A stretch of DNA of 64,000 bases from Micromonospora sp. WMMD961 (GTDB lineage: Bacteria > Actinomycetota > Actinomycetes > Mycobacteriales > Micromonosporaceae), in contig NZ_JARUBJ010000002.1 in assembly GCF_029626145.1 (NCBI RefSeq), positions 2,572,501 to 2,636,500 of the forward strand, given 5' to 3'. The position numbers and the translations under genes were made by a program. The number at the start of each line of letters is the position of its first letter. Within the stretch, counting starts at the first letter, position 1. This document shows, in pieces, positions 34,015 through 42,931 of this stretch. The notes under the pieces were generated by a model, which was not told the origin of the DNA, made no database searches, and saw only the letters and a program-made list of their open reading frames with translations.

Positions 34015-35067
34015 GTGGGCGGCGCACCAGCGGGGCGGGCGGTCGCAGCCGGGGAACGCGCAGCCACGGTCGCGCAGCGCCAGGGCACGGCGAAGTGGGC
34101 CGGTGATGAGCCGGCGCTGCCGGCCGACGTCGAGTGGTTGACCGGCGCCGCCGAGCACGGCTGGTAGGACGGCGGCGTCGCAGGCGAGCCGACGCACGGC
34201 CTCGGGGGTGAGCTGAAGGCCGGTGTCGAGGGTGCCGGCGCCCATTTGCCGGGTCAACCCGTCGTAGCTGGTGGTGACGACGACCTGGGTGGGGTCGCCG
34301 CCGTGCTCAGGTAGCTCACCGCTGCGGAGCGCGAGGCGGAACACGTCGGTGAACGCGTCGTGGCGGCGCTGCCCAGCGGTCCGGTTGTCGTCGGGCCCGG
34401 TGGGCGCGCTCAGCGGGTCGATGGCGGCACGCAGCAGGGCGGCCGCCTCGACGTCGAGGATGCCGGTGAGGCGTAGCCTGCCGTCAGTCTGTTCGGAGAG
34501 GGTGAGGTGCCGGTCGCGCGCGCTGCGGGATTCCGCTGCTCTCAGCGCGGCTTCGGCCGCGGCGTCGGCAATCTCGGGGGCGACGTGGTCGAGGATCCGG
34601 GTGCCGAGTCTGCGTAGCTGGGTGGCGTCGAACTGCGCCGCCCAGTCGACGAGGACACCCACGGCCTTGTCGGCGGCCTCAGGGCCAGCGGCGGTGTGCA
34701 CGGTCTCGACCGTGTCGGCGATGACCCGGACCTGATCCACGTCGACCGCACCGCCGGCCAACGCGTCCCGTACGGCGGCGGGAGCGGCGTCGAGCCCGGC
34801 GGCCAGCCCGACCAGGCGGCGGGCGGCACCGACCCCGAGCCGCAGACGGTCCCGTAGCCACACGGCTGTGCAGGACGCGCCCTGGGCGTTCGCGGTGCCG
34901 CGACCGTCCAACTCACGCACGAGGCCCAGCTTGACCGCGGCCAACCGTTGTTCGATGCGGTGCGTGGCGTCCAGCGCCGCGACCAGGTCGCGTTCGCTGG
35001 CGGCCCAGGCGGCCGTGTCGTAGCAAGCCGCCACTGCGGCCTCGGCCTGCTCCAACGCATCGATCAC
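34015..35067 (-). CDS. 5' exon of DUF222-HNH endonuclease
   Basis: 351 codons from GTG 35067, ending exactly at the intron edge after PRWCAAH. The DUF222 (13E12-type) domain covers most of the exon, and GCAFPGCDRPPRWCAAH starts the HNH nuclease motif, with its paired Cys residues. Without splicing, translation runs into the intron and ends after VRREALIDRVEVRDHHRRPVAAGR, losing the nuclease. The 3' exon at 31667-31864 completes the domain. DUF222-HNH proteins are abundant in actinobacteria and are suspected to be mobile or defence-related nucleases. Confidence 0.93.
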
Positions 35068-35138
35068 AACCAGAGACTAGAACAGGTGTACGACAACTTT
35101 GGCGCTTCTCGGGTGGGTAGGGGACTGCTCTCAGCGTC

Positions 35139-35345
35139 CGCCCGCTGCCGCCCGCCGCCCGCTGGCCCGCTGCCGCCCGCCGCCCGCTGGCCCGCTGCCG
35201 CCCGCCGCCCGCTGGCCCGCTGCCGCCCGCCGCCCGCTGGCCCGCTGCCGCTGCCGCCCGCTGGCCCGCTGCCGCTGCCGCCCGCTGGCCCGCTGCCGCC
35301 CGCCGTCACCGCCCGCTGCCCGCCGCTGCCCGCCGCTGCCCGCTG
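35139..35345 (+). repeat. 24-base GC tandem repeats, decaying rightward
   Basis: Four copies of a unit containing CTGCCGCCCGCCGCCCGCTG and ending GCCC are followed by shorter variants built from GCTGCCGCTGCCGCC and CGCCCGCTG. It fills most of the 358-base gap between the nuclease gene and the HAD gene and would form long G/C strands. No gene is supported in the gap. Confidence 0.9.
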
Positions 35346-35425
35346 CCGCCGGCCACAGAGCGTCGACCCCGCCGTTGACTGGCGTCTATGATCCACCGAA
35401 TCTTGTACCAGGATGGGGGCTGGGC

Positions 35426-36082
35426 ATGATCAATGCGGTCTTCTTCGATGTCGGCGGGACGATTCTCGACGAGTCCCGCGAGTTCGCGGCCTGGGCGGAT
35501 TGGCTCGGTGTTCCACGGCACACGTTCTCGGCGGTCTTCGGTGCGGTGGTCGCCCGAGGTCTGGACTACCAGGAGACGTTCCGGGCCTTCCGCGCCGACT
35601 TCGATCTCGCCGCCGAGATTGATCGCCGGGCGAGCGCTGGTCAGTCGGAGACGTTCGGCGAGGAGGACCTCTACCCGGACGCGCGAGGGTGCCTGGCCGC
35701 GTTGCGGGACCAGGGTCTGTTGGTGGGCCTGGCCGGTAACCAGCCGGCCCACGCCGAGTCGATCCTCCGCGCTCTCGACCTCGGTGTGGACGTGGTCGGC
35801 ACCTCGCACGGTTGGGGTGTGGCGAAGCCGGCGCCGGCGTTCTTCGAGCGGGTCGTCCGCGAAGGCGGCGGCGACGCGTCGTCGATCCTGTACGTGGGCG
35901 ACCGGCCGGACAACGACGCCCGTCCGGCGCTGGCGGCCGGGATGAAGGCCTGCCTGATCCGGCGCTCCCCGTGGGGTCACATCCTCGACATCCCGACCGT
36001 GGCCGAGCAGTGCCTGTTCCGGATCGACTCGCTCGACGAACTGCCGGGTCTGGTCGCCAGGCACAACGCGGCAACTGCTTAA
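35426..36082 (+). CDS. HAD-family hydrolase
   Basis: 218 residues. Motif I is FFDVGGTILD, in which the second conserved Asp is replaced by Gly (DVGGT instead of DxDGT), a substitution seen in several HAD subfamilies that still act as phosphatases. GLAGNQ, KPAPAFF and VGDRPDND follow as motifs II-IV. ATG 35426 is used. The last codons (RHNAATA) lie inside the first copy of the 31-base repeat that follows, so the C-terminus may have been changed by repeat spread. Confidence 0.85.
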   Translation: MINAVFFDVGGTILDESREFAAWADWLGVPRHTFSAVFGAVVARGLDYQETFRAFRADFDLAAEIDRRASAGQSETFGEEDLYPDARGCLAALRDQGLLVGLAGNQPAHAESILRALDLGVDVVGTSHGWGVAKPAPAFFERVVREGGGDASSILYVGDRPDNDARPALAAGMKACLIRRSPWGHILDIPTVAEQCLFRIDSLDELPGLVARHNAATA

Positions 36083-36337
36083 GGGCGCAAGGCACAACGC
36101 GGCACGTGTCTTGGGGTGCGAGGCACAACGCGGCATGCGCTTAGGGGCGCAAGGCACAACGCGGCACGCGTCTTGGGGTGCGAGGCACAACGCGGCATGC
36201 GCTTAGGGGCGCAAGGCACAACGCGGCACGCGTCTTGGGGTGCAAGGCACAACGCGGCATGCGCTTAGGGGCGCAAGGCACAACGCGGCACGCGTCTTGG
36301 GGTGCCAGGCGCAGCGCGGCACGCGCTTGGGGCGCGA
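36059..36337 (+). repeat. 31-base tandem repeat, nine copies
   Basis: The core AGGCACAACGCGGCA recurs exactly every 31 bases, starting at 36059, 36090, 36121 and so on to 36307 (last copy altered: AGGCGCAGCGCGGCA). Alternate copies differ in the spacer (CTTAGGGGCGCA versus CTTGGGGTGCGA), so the higher-order unit is 62 bases. There are no unique spacers, so it is not a CRISPR array. The first copy encodes the end of the HAD protein. Confidence 0.95.
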
Positions 36338-36339
36338 GG

Positions 36340-36381
36340 CCTGTGGTGGCCGCCCTCGGGGGGAGGGGCGGCCACCACAGG
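36340..36381. terminator. strong bidirectional hairpin between HAD and cellulase genes
   Basis: Sixteen-base perfect arms (CCTGTGGTGGCCGCCC at 36340-36355 and its complement at 36366-36381) enclose a ten-base G-rich loop, just after the repeat array and seven bases before the cellulase stop codon. Positioned between convergent genes. Confidence 0.9.
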
Positions 36382-36388
36382 AGCGGCG

Positions 36389-38998
36389 TCAGGTCAGCGA
36401 GCAGGCCGAACCGTTGACGGTCACCAGGCCGGGACCCGGGTTGGCGCTGCCGGCGGTCGTCGCGTTGAAGCCGAACGTCACCGAACCACCGGGTGTGATC
36501 TTGGCGTTGTACGACTCGTTGCGCGCGGTCACCGTCGCGCCGGACTGGGTGACCTTCGCCAGCCACGCCTCGCGGACCCGCTGGTCGCCGGTGAACGCGA
36601 AGCGCACGTTCCAGCCGTTGACGGTGGTGGCCCCCGTGTTCTGCACGGTCAGCTGGGCGGTGAACCCGGTGCCGCCCTGCCAGGTGCCGTAGTTGGTGTA
36701 GCGCACCGAGCAGGTGGTGGCCGGCACCGCGCCGGAGTCACCCTGGTCGGCCAGGAACGAGGCGATCCAGGTCAGCGCCGAGTTCCAGTTGATCGCCACC
36801 TCGTTCGTCGAGTACGAGTTGATGTCGTCGACGTAGCAGAACATCGGTTCGCAACCGGCCAGCAACTGCGCCACGAACGGGTCCTGGAGGGCCGCGTTCG
36901 GGCCACCGGCGATCGAACCGGCTGGCGGCCGGGGCAGGCTCGGGTCGAGCTGGTGGCCGAAGATCCGGCTGTGCTGGTTCTGCGCGGCGTGTTCGCCCCA
37001 GCCGGTGACGTACGAGATGTTCAGCGCGTTGCGACCGAGGATGTAGTCCATCGCCTGCACCGCGCCGTCGCGGTAGACCGGGTCGCGGGTCAGGTCGAAC
37101 GCGGTGGCCAACACGACGGCGTTGTTGATGACGTTGCTGTTGCCGCCCCAGAAGTAGCTGTTGGCGTCGCCGGGCATCGGCAGCCCGTACGCCTGCCGGC
37201 GCAGCTCGGCGAGGTACGCGTCGGCGGCGGCGGTGACCGAGGCGCGGACCCGGGCCAGGTCGGCGGCGGGCAGCCCGTTCGGCACTGTGGCCAGGTCGAG
37301 GCGGCCCAGCGCGGCGACGCTCTGCCAGCCGAAGCCGCGCGGGTCGAACACGTCGCCGGTGTGGTGCGGCGACGCGGTCAGGTCGGTCAGGTAGGTCTGT
37401 GCCCCGGTGGTCAGGTACAGCTCGGCCGCCGCCCAGTAGAACTCGTCGGAGACGTTGCTGTCGTCGTACGCGCCGCCGCCGGTGCCGTCGGTCGGGCTGG
37501 CGTACACCGCCGGGTGGGCCTTGGCCGCGCTGTAGGCCGTCTTCGCCGCGGTGGCGCAGCGGTTCGCGAACGCCGCGTCGTAGGGGGCGAACAGGCGCGC
37601 GCACTGGGCGGCGGTGGCGGCCATGTTGAGGGTGGCCGCGGTCGACGGCGGGTGCAGCTCGCGCGGCTGCGGGTCGTCCTGCGGCGCGAGCGGCAGCCCG
37701 GTCCAGTTCTGGTCGTGGATCTTGTGGTGGACCATTCCGGCGAGCGGCTTGCCGGCCGGCACCTGCATGCGCAGCAGGAACTCCAGCTCCCAGCGGGCCT
37801 CGTCGAGGATGTCCGGTACACCGTTGCCGCGCTCGGGCACCCGCAGGGTGCTGTCGCCCAACGCCGCGCCGCCATCGGCGGTGGCCGCCGTCTTGGTCCG
37901 CTCGAAGGTGTTCAACAGCTGGTAGGTGGCGATGCCGCCGTTGACCACGTACTTGCCGTGGTCGCCGGCGTCGTACCAGCCGCCGCGCACGTCCAGTGAG
38001 TAGTCGCAGACGCCCGGCTGGCAGGGCACGCTGGTGTCGCCCTGGTTGGGTGCCACGCCGAGGTGACCGGCGGGGCGGGCGTACTCGTCGCCGATCAGGT
38101 CACCGTCGATGGCGATGCCGCTGCGCTGGGCGTAGAAGAACTGCAACGAGTCGGAGCGCAGCTGGTCGTAGAGGGTGCCGGAGATGTCGAACGGGTGGCT
38201 GGTCTCGCCGTCCACGGTGAGGGTCAGCCCGCTGGCCGGGGTGCGGTAGCTGGAGAAGTCGACGGTGTGCACGTTCTGCCCGGAGGCGGCGTCGACGCCG
38301 CGCGCGGTGGTGGTGCCGCTGGCCACGACGGCCCCGGCGGCGGAGCGCAGCTGCCACGGCAGCGCCGCGGTGGCCTCGGTGAGGACAGTGGCGTTCTTCG
38401 GGCCGCCCGGCAGGTAGCCGACCTGGTTGACGCGGACCCGTGGCCCGGTGTCCGGCACGTACGGCTCGGGTGGCTCGCCGCCGCGCAGTGAGACGTCGTC
38501 CAGGCAGATCGTCTGCGCCTCGGCGGCGCCACCGACCTGGAAGATCAGTTGGGCGTTCGGGTTGGTGTCCGGCACGGTGAAGGTCTGCTCGACGCGCTGG
38601 GCGGTGCCGGTCGCGGTGGCGTCCACGGCCGCGTAGGTGGTGTAGGGGGCGCTGCCGAGCTGCAGCACGGCCTTGACGGCGGCGCCGGGGGTGGCGGAGA
38701 CGGCGAAGCCGAGGGTGTATTCGGCGCCGGCGATCAGTGGTACGCCGTCCTGGCCGATGCCGGCGTCCCACGGGTTGGCGAGCCCACCCGCGACGGTGGT
38801 GCAGAGCCGGCCGTCGGTGACCGCGAGCGCGCCGGTGCCGAAGGAGAACCAGGGGCTCACTCCTTCGCTGAAGTCGCCGTTGTCGATCTGCTCGGGGGCG
38901 TCCGGTGGTGGGTCGGCGTGGGCGACGCCGGCGCCCACGGCGGTGAGGGCCAGAGTGGTCGCCGCTGCCAACAGGAGGCGGCGTCGGGATGACGTCAC
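36389..38998 (-). CDS. secreted modular GH9 cellulase with CBM4-like and CBM2 domains
   Basis: 869 residues from GTG 38998 (GGAAGGA upstream). Signal peptide with twin-Arg start SSRRRLLLAAA, cleaved near GVAHA|DP (28). Domains: CBM4/9-like jelly roll (about 36-172), Ig-like CelD_N domain (about 186-272), GH9 catalytic (alpha/alpha)6 barrel (about 280-755) with WYDAGDHGKY containing the catalytic Asp pair (343 and 346), and a C-terminal CBM2 (about 765-869) ending VNGSACSLT. It should cut cellulose outside the cell. A CebR-type palindrome lies 49 bases upstream, so it is probably induced by cellobiose. Confidence 0.95.
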   Translation of the reverse strand: MTSSRRRLLLAAATTLALTAVGAGVAHADPPPDAPEQIDNGDFSEGVSPWFSFGTGALAVTDGRLCTTVAGGLANPWDAGIGQDGVPLIAGAEYTLGFAVSATPGAAVKAVLQLGSAPYTTYAAVDATATGTAQRVEQTFTVPDTNPNAQLIFQVGGAAEAQTICLDDVSLRGGEPPEPYVPDTGPRVRVNQVGYLPGGPKNATVLTEATAALPWQLRSAAGAVVASGTTTARGVDAASGQNVHTVDFSSYRTPASGLTLTVDGETSHPFDISGTLYDQLRSDSLQFFYAQRSGIAIDGDLIGDEYARPAGHLGVAPNQGDTSVPCQPGVCDYSLDVRGGWYDAGDHGKYVVNGGIATYQLLNTFERTKTAATADGGAALGDSTLRVPERGNGVPDILDEARWELEFLLRMQVPAGKPLAGMVHHKIHDQNWTGLPLAPQDDPQPRELHPPSTAATLNMAATAAQCARLFAPYDAAFANRCATAAKTAYSAAKAHPAVYASPTDGTGGGAYDDSNVSDEFYWAAAELYLTTGAQTYLTDLTASPHHTGDVFDPRGFGWQSVAALGRLDLATVPNGLPAADLARVRASVTAAADAYLAELRRQAYGLPMPGDANSYFWGGNSNVINNAVVLATAFDLTRDPVYRDGAVQAMDYILGRNALNISYVTGWGEHAAQNQHSRIFGHQLDPSLPRPPAGSIAGGPNAALQDPFVAQLLAGCEPMFCYVDDINSYSTNEVAINWNSALTWIASFLADQGDSGAVPATTCSVRYTNYGTWQGGTGFTAQLTVQNTGATTVNGWNVRFAFTGDQRVREAWLAKVTQSGATVTARNESYNAKITPGGSVTFGFNATTAGSANPGPGLVTVNGSACSLT

Positions 38999-39046
38999 GG
39001 GGAGTCCTTCCGGGACGGAGACGGGGCGGTGGTGGCGAGAAGAAGC

Positions 39047-39060
39047 TGGGAGCGCTCCCA
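39047..39060. promoter_or_regulatory. CebR/CelR-type operator of the cellulase gene
   Basis: TGGGAGCGCTCCCA is a perfect 14-base palindrome and the known consensus bound by CebR/CelR repressors of cellulose and cellobiose genes in actinobacteria. It lies 49 bases upstream of the GTG of the GH9 gene. The repressor gene itself is not in this window. Confidence 0.9.
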
Positions 39061-39258
39061 ATATCAGTTCGATGTTTCCAGCGTCGGTTGCCGATGTCAA
39101 TTGATCTGGTTGGATGGGTTGTGGCATCCGACGAGGGCCCTCGGCGCGATGGGCGTACCGACCCGCGGCGTCACCCGGACGTGAGATTGGCCGCGCCACG
39201 CCCCGTCGTCCTGATCTCCTAGAGACAACTGCGCCCTTCGCCTGGCAGGCTGCCTCCC

Positions 39259-39984
39259 ATGACCCTGAAGCTGCGTTCCGTGGGAACGAGCGACCGTGGG
39301 CTGATCCGTAGCGGGAACCAGGACGCCCTGCACGCGGGCACCTGGCTCGTCGCCGTCGCCGACGGCATGGGCGGGATGGCCGCCGGGGACCTGGCCAGCG
39401 CCCTCACCATCGACGCGGTCGCCCCGCTGGACGTGGAGACACCCGAGGACGCCCTGGTGGCCGCGCTCGAAGGTGGCATCGCGCTGGCCACCTCCCGGAT
39501 CCGGGCGGCGGTCGCCGAGGATCCCGAGCGTCAGGGCATGGGCACCACGCTGACCGCCCTGCTCTTCGCCCGTACCGGCAGTTGCCTGGCCCTCGCGCAC
39601 GTCGGCGACTCCCGGGCCTACCTGTTCCGCGACGGCGTGCTCAAGCAGGTCACCCGGGACGACACGTTCGTCCAGATGCTGGTGGACCAGGGTGTGATCA
39701 CCCCGGAGCAGGCCAGCAGCCACCCGCGACGTGCCGTGGTCACCCAGGCGTTGCAGGGCGACGAGGTCTCTCCGTCGTACGCGACGATGGTGCCCCGGGC
39801 CGGCGACCGGTGGTTGCTGTGCAGCGACGGGCTCTCCAACGTCGTCCGTCCGGACACCCTCACCGAGGTGCTGAGCGGTTATCCGGACCGGGCGGAGTGC
39901 GTCGGTAAGCTCATCGACCTGGCGCTGCACGCCGGCGCACCGGACAACGTCACGGTGGTGGTGGCCGACGTGTCGGAGGAGTAG
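39259..39984 (+). CDS. PP2C-family serine/threonine phosphatase
   Basis: 241 residues. Metal-binding motifs RSGNQDALH, VAVADGMGGMAAG, AHVGDSRAYLFRDG and GAPDNVTVVVAD are all intact, as in PstP-type PP2C enzymes. It would oppose Ser/Thr kinases; no kinase gene is adjacent. It is divergent from the cellulase gene. Confidence 0.93.
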   Translation: MTLKLRSVGTSDRGLIRSGNQDALHAGTWLVAVADGMGGMAAGDLASALTIDAVAPLDVETPEDALVAALEGGIALATSRIRAAVAEDPERQGMGTTLTALLFARTGSCLALAHVGDSRAYLFRDGVLKQVTRDDTFVQMLVDQGVITPEQASSHPRRAVVTQALQGDEVSPSYATMVPRAGDRWLLCSDGLSNVVRPDTLTEVLSGYPDRAECVGKLIDLALHAGAPDNVTVVVADVSEE

Positions 39985-40066
39985 GGCCGACGTTCAGCGT
40001 CAGCGATGAGTAGGGCCGACGTTCAGCGTCGGCGATGAGCAGGGCCGACGCTCAGCGTCGCCGTGG
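39982..40066. repeat. 29-base tandem repeat with internal hairpins, three copies
   Basis: The unit TAGGGCCGACGTTCAGCGTC followed by AGCGATGAG repeats at 39982 and 40011, with a third changed copy at 40040. Each has the inverted repeat GCCGACG...CGTC(G)GC, so each can fold. It starts at the PP2C stop codon and runs into the end of hrpB, so the copies may serve as terminators for the convergent genes. Confidence 0.8.
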
Positions 40067-42661
40067 CGTGGCGTGCCGGGTGGGCGTCGCCGTGCCCGGG
40101 TCCTCCGGCCACGGGTGTCGCGGATAGCGTCCGCGCAACTCGGAACGGACCTGCGGGTAGCCGGTGCGCCAGAACGAGGCCAGATCGGCGGTGACCGCCA
40201 CCGGCCGACCGGCGGGGGAGAGCAGGTGCAGGAGCACCGGCACCCGGCCGTCGCCGACGTGTGGTGCCACCGACCAGCCGAACGTCTCCTGGAGTTTCAC
40301 CGCGAGCACCGGCGCGGCCGGGTCGGTGTAGTCCACCCGGATCCGTGAACCGCTGGGCACCTCGATCCGCTCCGGGGCCACCTCGTCCAGGCGGGCGGCC
40401 TGCGCCCAGGGCAGCAGCCGGCGCAGCGCCGACGTCACGTCCGCCCGGGCCAGGTCGGCGCGGCGCCGGGCGGCGGCCAGCTCCGGGCCCAACCAGGTCG
40501 GCGCCTCGTCGAGCAACGCCTCGTCGCCGACGTCCGGCCAGGGGGCGCCCAGGTGGTGCCGGAGGAACGCGAGCCGCTCGCGCAGCGCCCTGGCCGCCGG
40601 CGGCCAGGACAACAGCCCCAGGCCCTCCTGGCGCAGGCCGGTCAGCAACGCCGCGGCCACCTCGGCCCGGTCCGGTCGGTCCAGCCGCCGCTGGACCAGC
40701 TCGATCGCGCCCAGCCGGGTCACCTCCCGGGCCACCACGTCTCCGTCGGACCAGCCCACCTCCCGAACCGTGCGCAGCAGCGGGCCGGCCGCCTCCCGGG
40801 CCGTCGCCTCGTCCACCGGCGAGGCCCGGCGGATCCGCGCCGCCGGCGCGCCGGGCGTGCGGTCCGCGACGGCCACCGCCAGCCAGTCGGCACCGCTCAG
40901 GCCCGAGCCGACCGCCAGGTCCGCGGCGGTCCCGCCGGTCATCAGGTACGCCGAGCCGCCCGGCCGCCGCACCCGGGCCAACCGTTCCGGGTACGCCAGA
41001 CCGACGAGCAGCCCGGCGGCGAGATCGTCGCTCAGCGCGCCTGCGGTGGCCCGTCCCACCGAGTCGGCGGTCGAACCGTGTCGCCCGTGGGCGTCGGTGC
41101 CGCCGACGTGGCCCGTCGGACCGGCTTCGGACCGGCCGTTGCGCGCGCGGCCCTCGGTAGTAGGCAGCGCGGTGCGCAGCCGACGTACCTCGGTACGCCA
41201 GCGGGCCGTCGCGCCCGCGTCGACACCGGCGCGTAGCCGCCGCCAGCCGGCTACCAGGTCGTCGCCGGGGCCGGCCACGCTCTCCTCGGCGAGCAGGGCG
41301 ACCACCTCGGCCGCCCGGTCGGCGCCGACCCGTCCCGCGCCGTCGAGCAGCGCGCGGGCCAGCCGGGGGTGCGCTCCGGCGGCGGCGATCGCGCGTCCCC
41401 GCGCGGTGATCCGCCCCTCGGCGTCGACCGCGCCCAGGGTGTGCAGCGTGTCCCGGGCCACCGCCATCGCGGCGGCCGGCGGCGCGTCGGGCAGGGCGAG
41501 CCCGACGCCGTCCGGTCGACCCCAGGCGGCCAGTTCCAGCGCGAAGCCGGTCAGGTCGGCGGTGGCGATCTCCGGTTCGGGCCGCGCCGGCAGTCGCTCG
41601 TGGGTCGCGGCGGACCAGCACCGGTAGACGTACCCGGGCGCCTCCCGGCCGGCCCGGCCCGCGCGCTGGGTGGCGGCGGCTCGGGAGACCGGCACGGTGA
41701 CCAGCGCGCCCAGCCCTCGGGCCAGGTCGATGCGGGGCACCCGGGACAGCCCCGCGTCCACCACGACCCGCACGCCCGGGACGGTCAGGCTGGTCTCGGC
41801 CAGCGCGGTGGCCAGCACGACCCGGCGTCGGTCAGCGGGACGTAGGGCGGCGTCCTGTTCGGTGCCGCGTTGACGGCCGTGCAGCGGCAGCAGCGCGACA
41901 GTGTCCCGTAGGTCGGCCAGTCGGCCGGTGACCGCGGCGATCTCGCCGGCTCCGGGCAGGAAGACCAGCACGTCGCCGTCGCGCTCGCGCAGCGCGCGCC
42001 GGATGGTGGCGGCCACGTGGTCGAGCAGGGCACGGTCCACCGGGCCGGCCCCGGGTGGCGCGATCGGGCGCGCCGGCGGGGACCAGATCCGCGTCACCGG
42101 GTGCAGTGCCGAGTCGGCTCGGACGACCGGGGCCGGGGTGGACCCGCCGAGCAGCGCGGCGAACCGGTCGGTGTCCGGGGTGGCGGACATCGCCAGCAAC
42201 CACAGGTCCGGCCGGAGGGTGGCCCGCGCCTCCACGGTGAAGGCCAGCGCCAGGTCGGCGTCGAGTTGTCGTTCGTGGCACTCGTCGAGCAGCACGGCAC
42301 CGGTGCCGGGCAGCTCGGGGTCGTGGTGCAGGCGCCGGAGCAGCAGGCCGGTGGTGACGACCTCCACCCGGGTGTCCGGCCCGACCCGGCGTTCGCCGCG
42401 GACCGCGTAGCCGACGCGTTCGCCCACCCGCTCGCCGAGCAGCTCGGCCATCCGCCGGGCGGCGGCGCGGGCCGCCACCCGACGGGGTTGGGCGATGACC
42501 ACCCGGCCGGTGACCCGGTCGGCAACGGCCAGTGGCGCGAGGGTGGTCTTGCCGGTGCCCGGCGGGGCCACCAGGACGCCGGTGCCGGCCGCGTCGAGTT
42601 CCGCGACCAGCGCCGGCAGCACCGGCCGTACCGGCAGGTCCACTGTTACGTCGGAGAGCAC
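40052..42661 (-). CDS. hrpB: ATP-dependent helicase HrpB
   Basis: 869 residues from GTG 42661 (GTG 42676 is close by). Walker A PPGTGKTT at 33-40, DEAH-type box DECH (126-129), SATPD and the RAGRAGREAPGYVYR motif VI are present, followed by the HA2-like and the long HrpB C-terminal domain. Length matches HrpB. The precise cellular role of HrpB is not firmly known; in some bacteria it acts on mRNA or in motility and attachment. It is 28 bases after the DUF397 gene on the same strand. Confidence 0.93.
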   Translation of the reverse strand: MLSDVTVDLPVRPVLPALVAELDAAGTGVLVAPPGTGKTTLAPLAVADRVTGRVVIAQPRRVAARAAARRMAELLGERVGERVGYAVRGERRVGPDTRVEVVTTGLLLRRLHHDPELPGTGAVLLDECHERQLDADLALAFTVEARATLRPDLWLLAMSATPDTDRFAALLGGSTPAPVVRADSALHPVTRIWSPPARPIAPPGAGPVDRALLDHVAATIRRALRERDGDVLVFLPGAGEIAAVTGRLADLRDTVALLPLHGRQRGTEQDAALRPADRRRVVLATALAETSLTVPGVRVVVDAGLSRVPRIDLARGLGALVTVPVSRAAATQRAGRAGREAPGYVYRCWSAATHERLPARPEPEIATADLTGFALELAAWGRPDGVGLALPDAPPAAAMAVARDTLHTLGAVDAEGRITARGRAIAAAGAHPRLARALLDGAGRVGADRAAEVVALLAEESVAGPGDDLVAGWRRLRAGVDAGATARWRTEVRRLRTALPTTEGRARNGRSEAGPTGHVGGTDAHGRHGSTADSVGRATAGALSDDLAAGLLVGLAYPERLARVRRPGGSAYLMTGGTAADLAVGSGLSGADWLAVAVADRTPGAPAARIRRASPVDEATAREAAGPLLRTVREVGWSDGDVVAREVTRLGAIELVQRRLDRPDRAEVAAALLTGLRQEGLGLLSWPPAARALRERLAFLRHHLGAPWPDVGDEALLDEAPTWLGPELAAARRRADLARADVTSALRRLLPWAQAARLDEVAPERIEVPSGSRIRVDYTDPAAPVLAVKLQETFGWSVAPHVGDGRVPVLLHLLSPAGRPVAVTADLASFWRTGYPQVRSELRGRYPRHPWPEDPGTATPTRHATPRRR

Positions 42662-42689
42662 GGCCCAGTCTCGCACCGGCGGGGACGCC

Positions 42690-42890
42690 TCAGTCGCGAC
42701 GCACCTCGCCCACGCCGGACACGAAGGCCCGCCAGGCGGTCGGGCCGAAGGCGAGCACCGGGCCGGACCGGTCCTTGCTGTCGCGTACGGCGATCTGACC
42801 GTCGGCTGTCGCGACCTCCACGCAGTTGCCGTTGCCACTGCTGCGCATGCTGGTGCGCCAAGCCGCTCGGGTCAGGTCGTGCGCCGTCAT
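42690..42890 (-). CDS. DUF397 protein
   Basis: 66 residues. TRAAWRTSMRSSGNGNCVEVA and VAVRDSKDRSGPVL-type core (here IAVRDSKDRSGPVLAF) with FGPTAWRAFVSGV are diagnostic for DUF397. ATG 42890 follows GAGAGG. These small proteins are nearly always next to an XRE regulator with DUF5753, as here, and have been proposed to form a regulatory or toxin-antitoxin-like pair. Confidence 0.93.
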   Translation of the reverse strand: MTAHDLTRAAWRTSMRSSGNGNCVEVATADGQIAVRDSKDRSGPVLAFGPTAWRAFVSGVGEVRRD

Positions 42891-42931
42891 CCGCGGTACC
42901 TCTCGTCTGCGTCGGCGTGCCGCCGAAGCGG

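Noticed and set aside
33336..34106. Long plus-strand open frame of 256 codons
   Set aside because: It lies over the structured 5' part of the group II intron and over the nuclease exon on the other strand; codon use and lack of a ribosome site show it is a shadow.
36059..36337. Regular 31-base array resembling a CRISPR
   Set aside because: No unique spacers; the whole unit repeats in tandem with two alternating sub-types, and no cas genes are present.
40023..41621. 532-codon minus-strand frame inside hrpB
   Set aside because: Shadow frame of extreme Arg/Gly/Ala composition; hrpB in the other frame has all helicase motifs.
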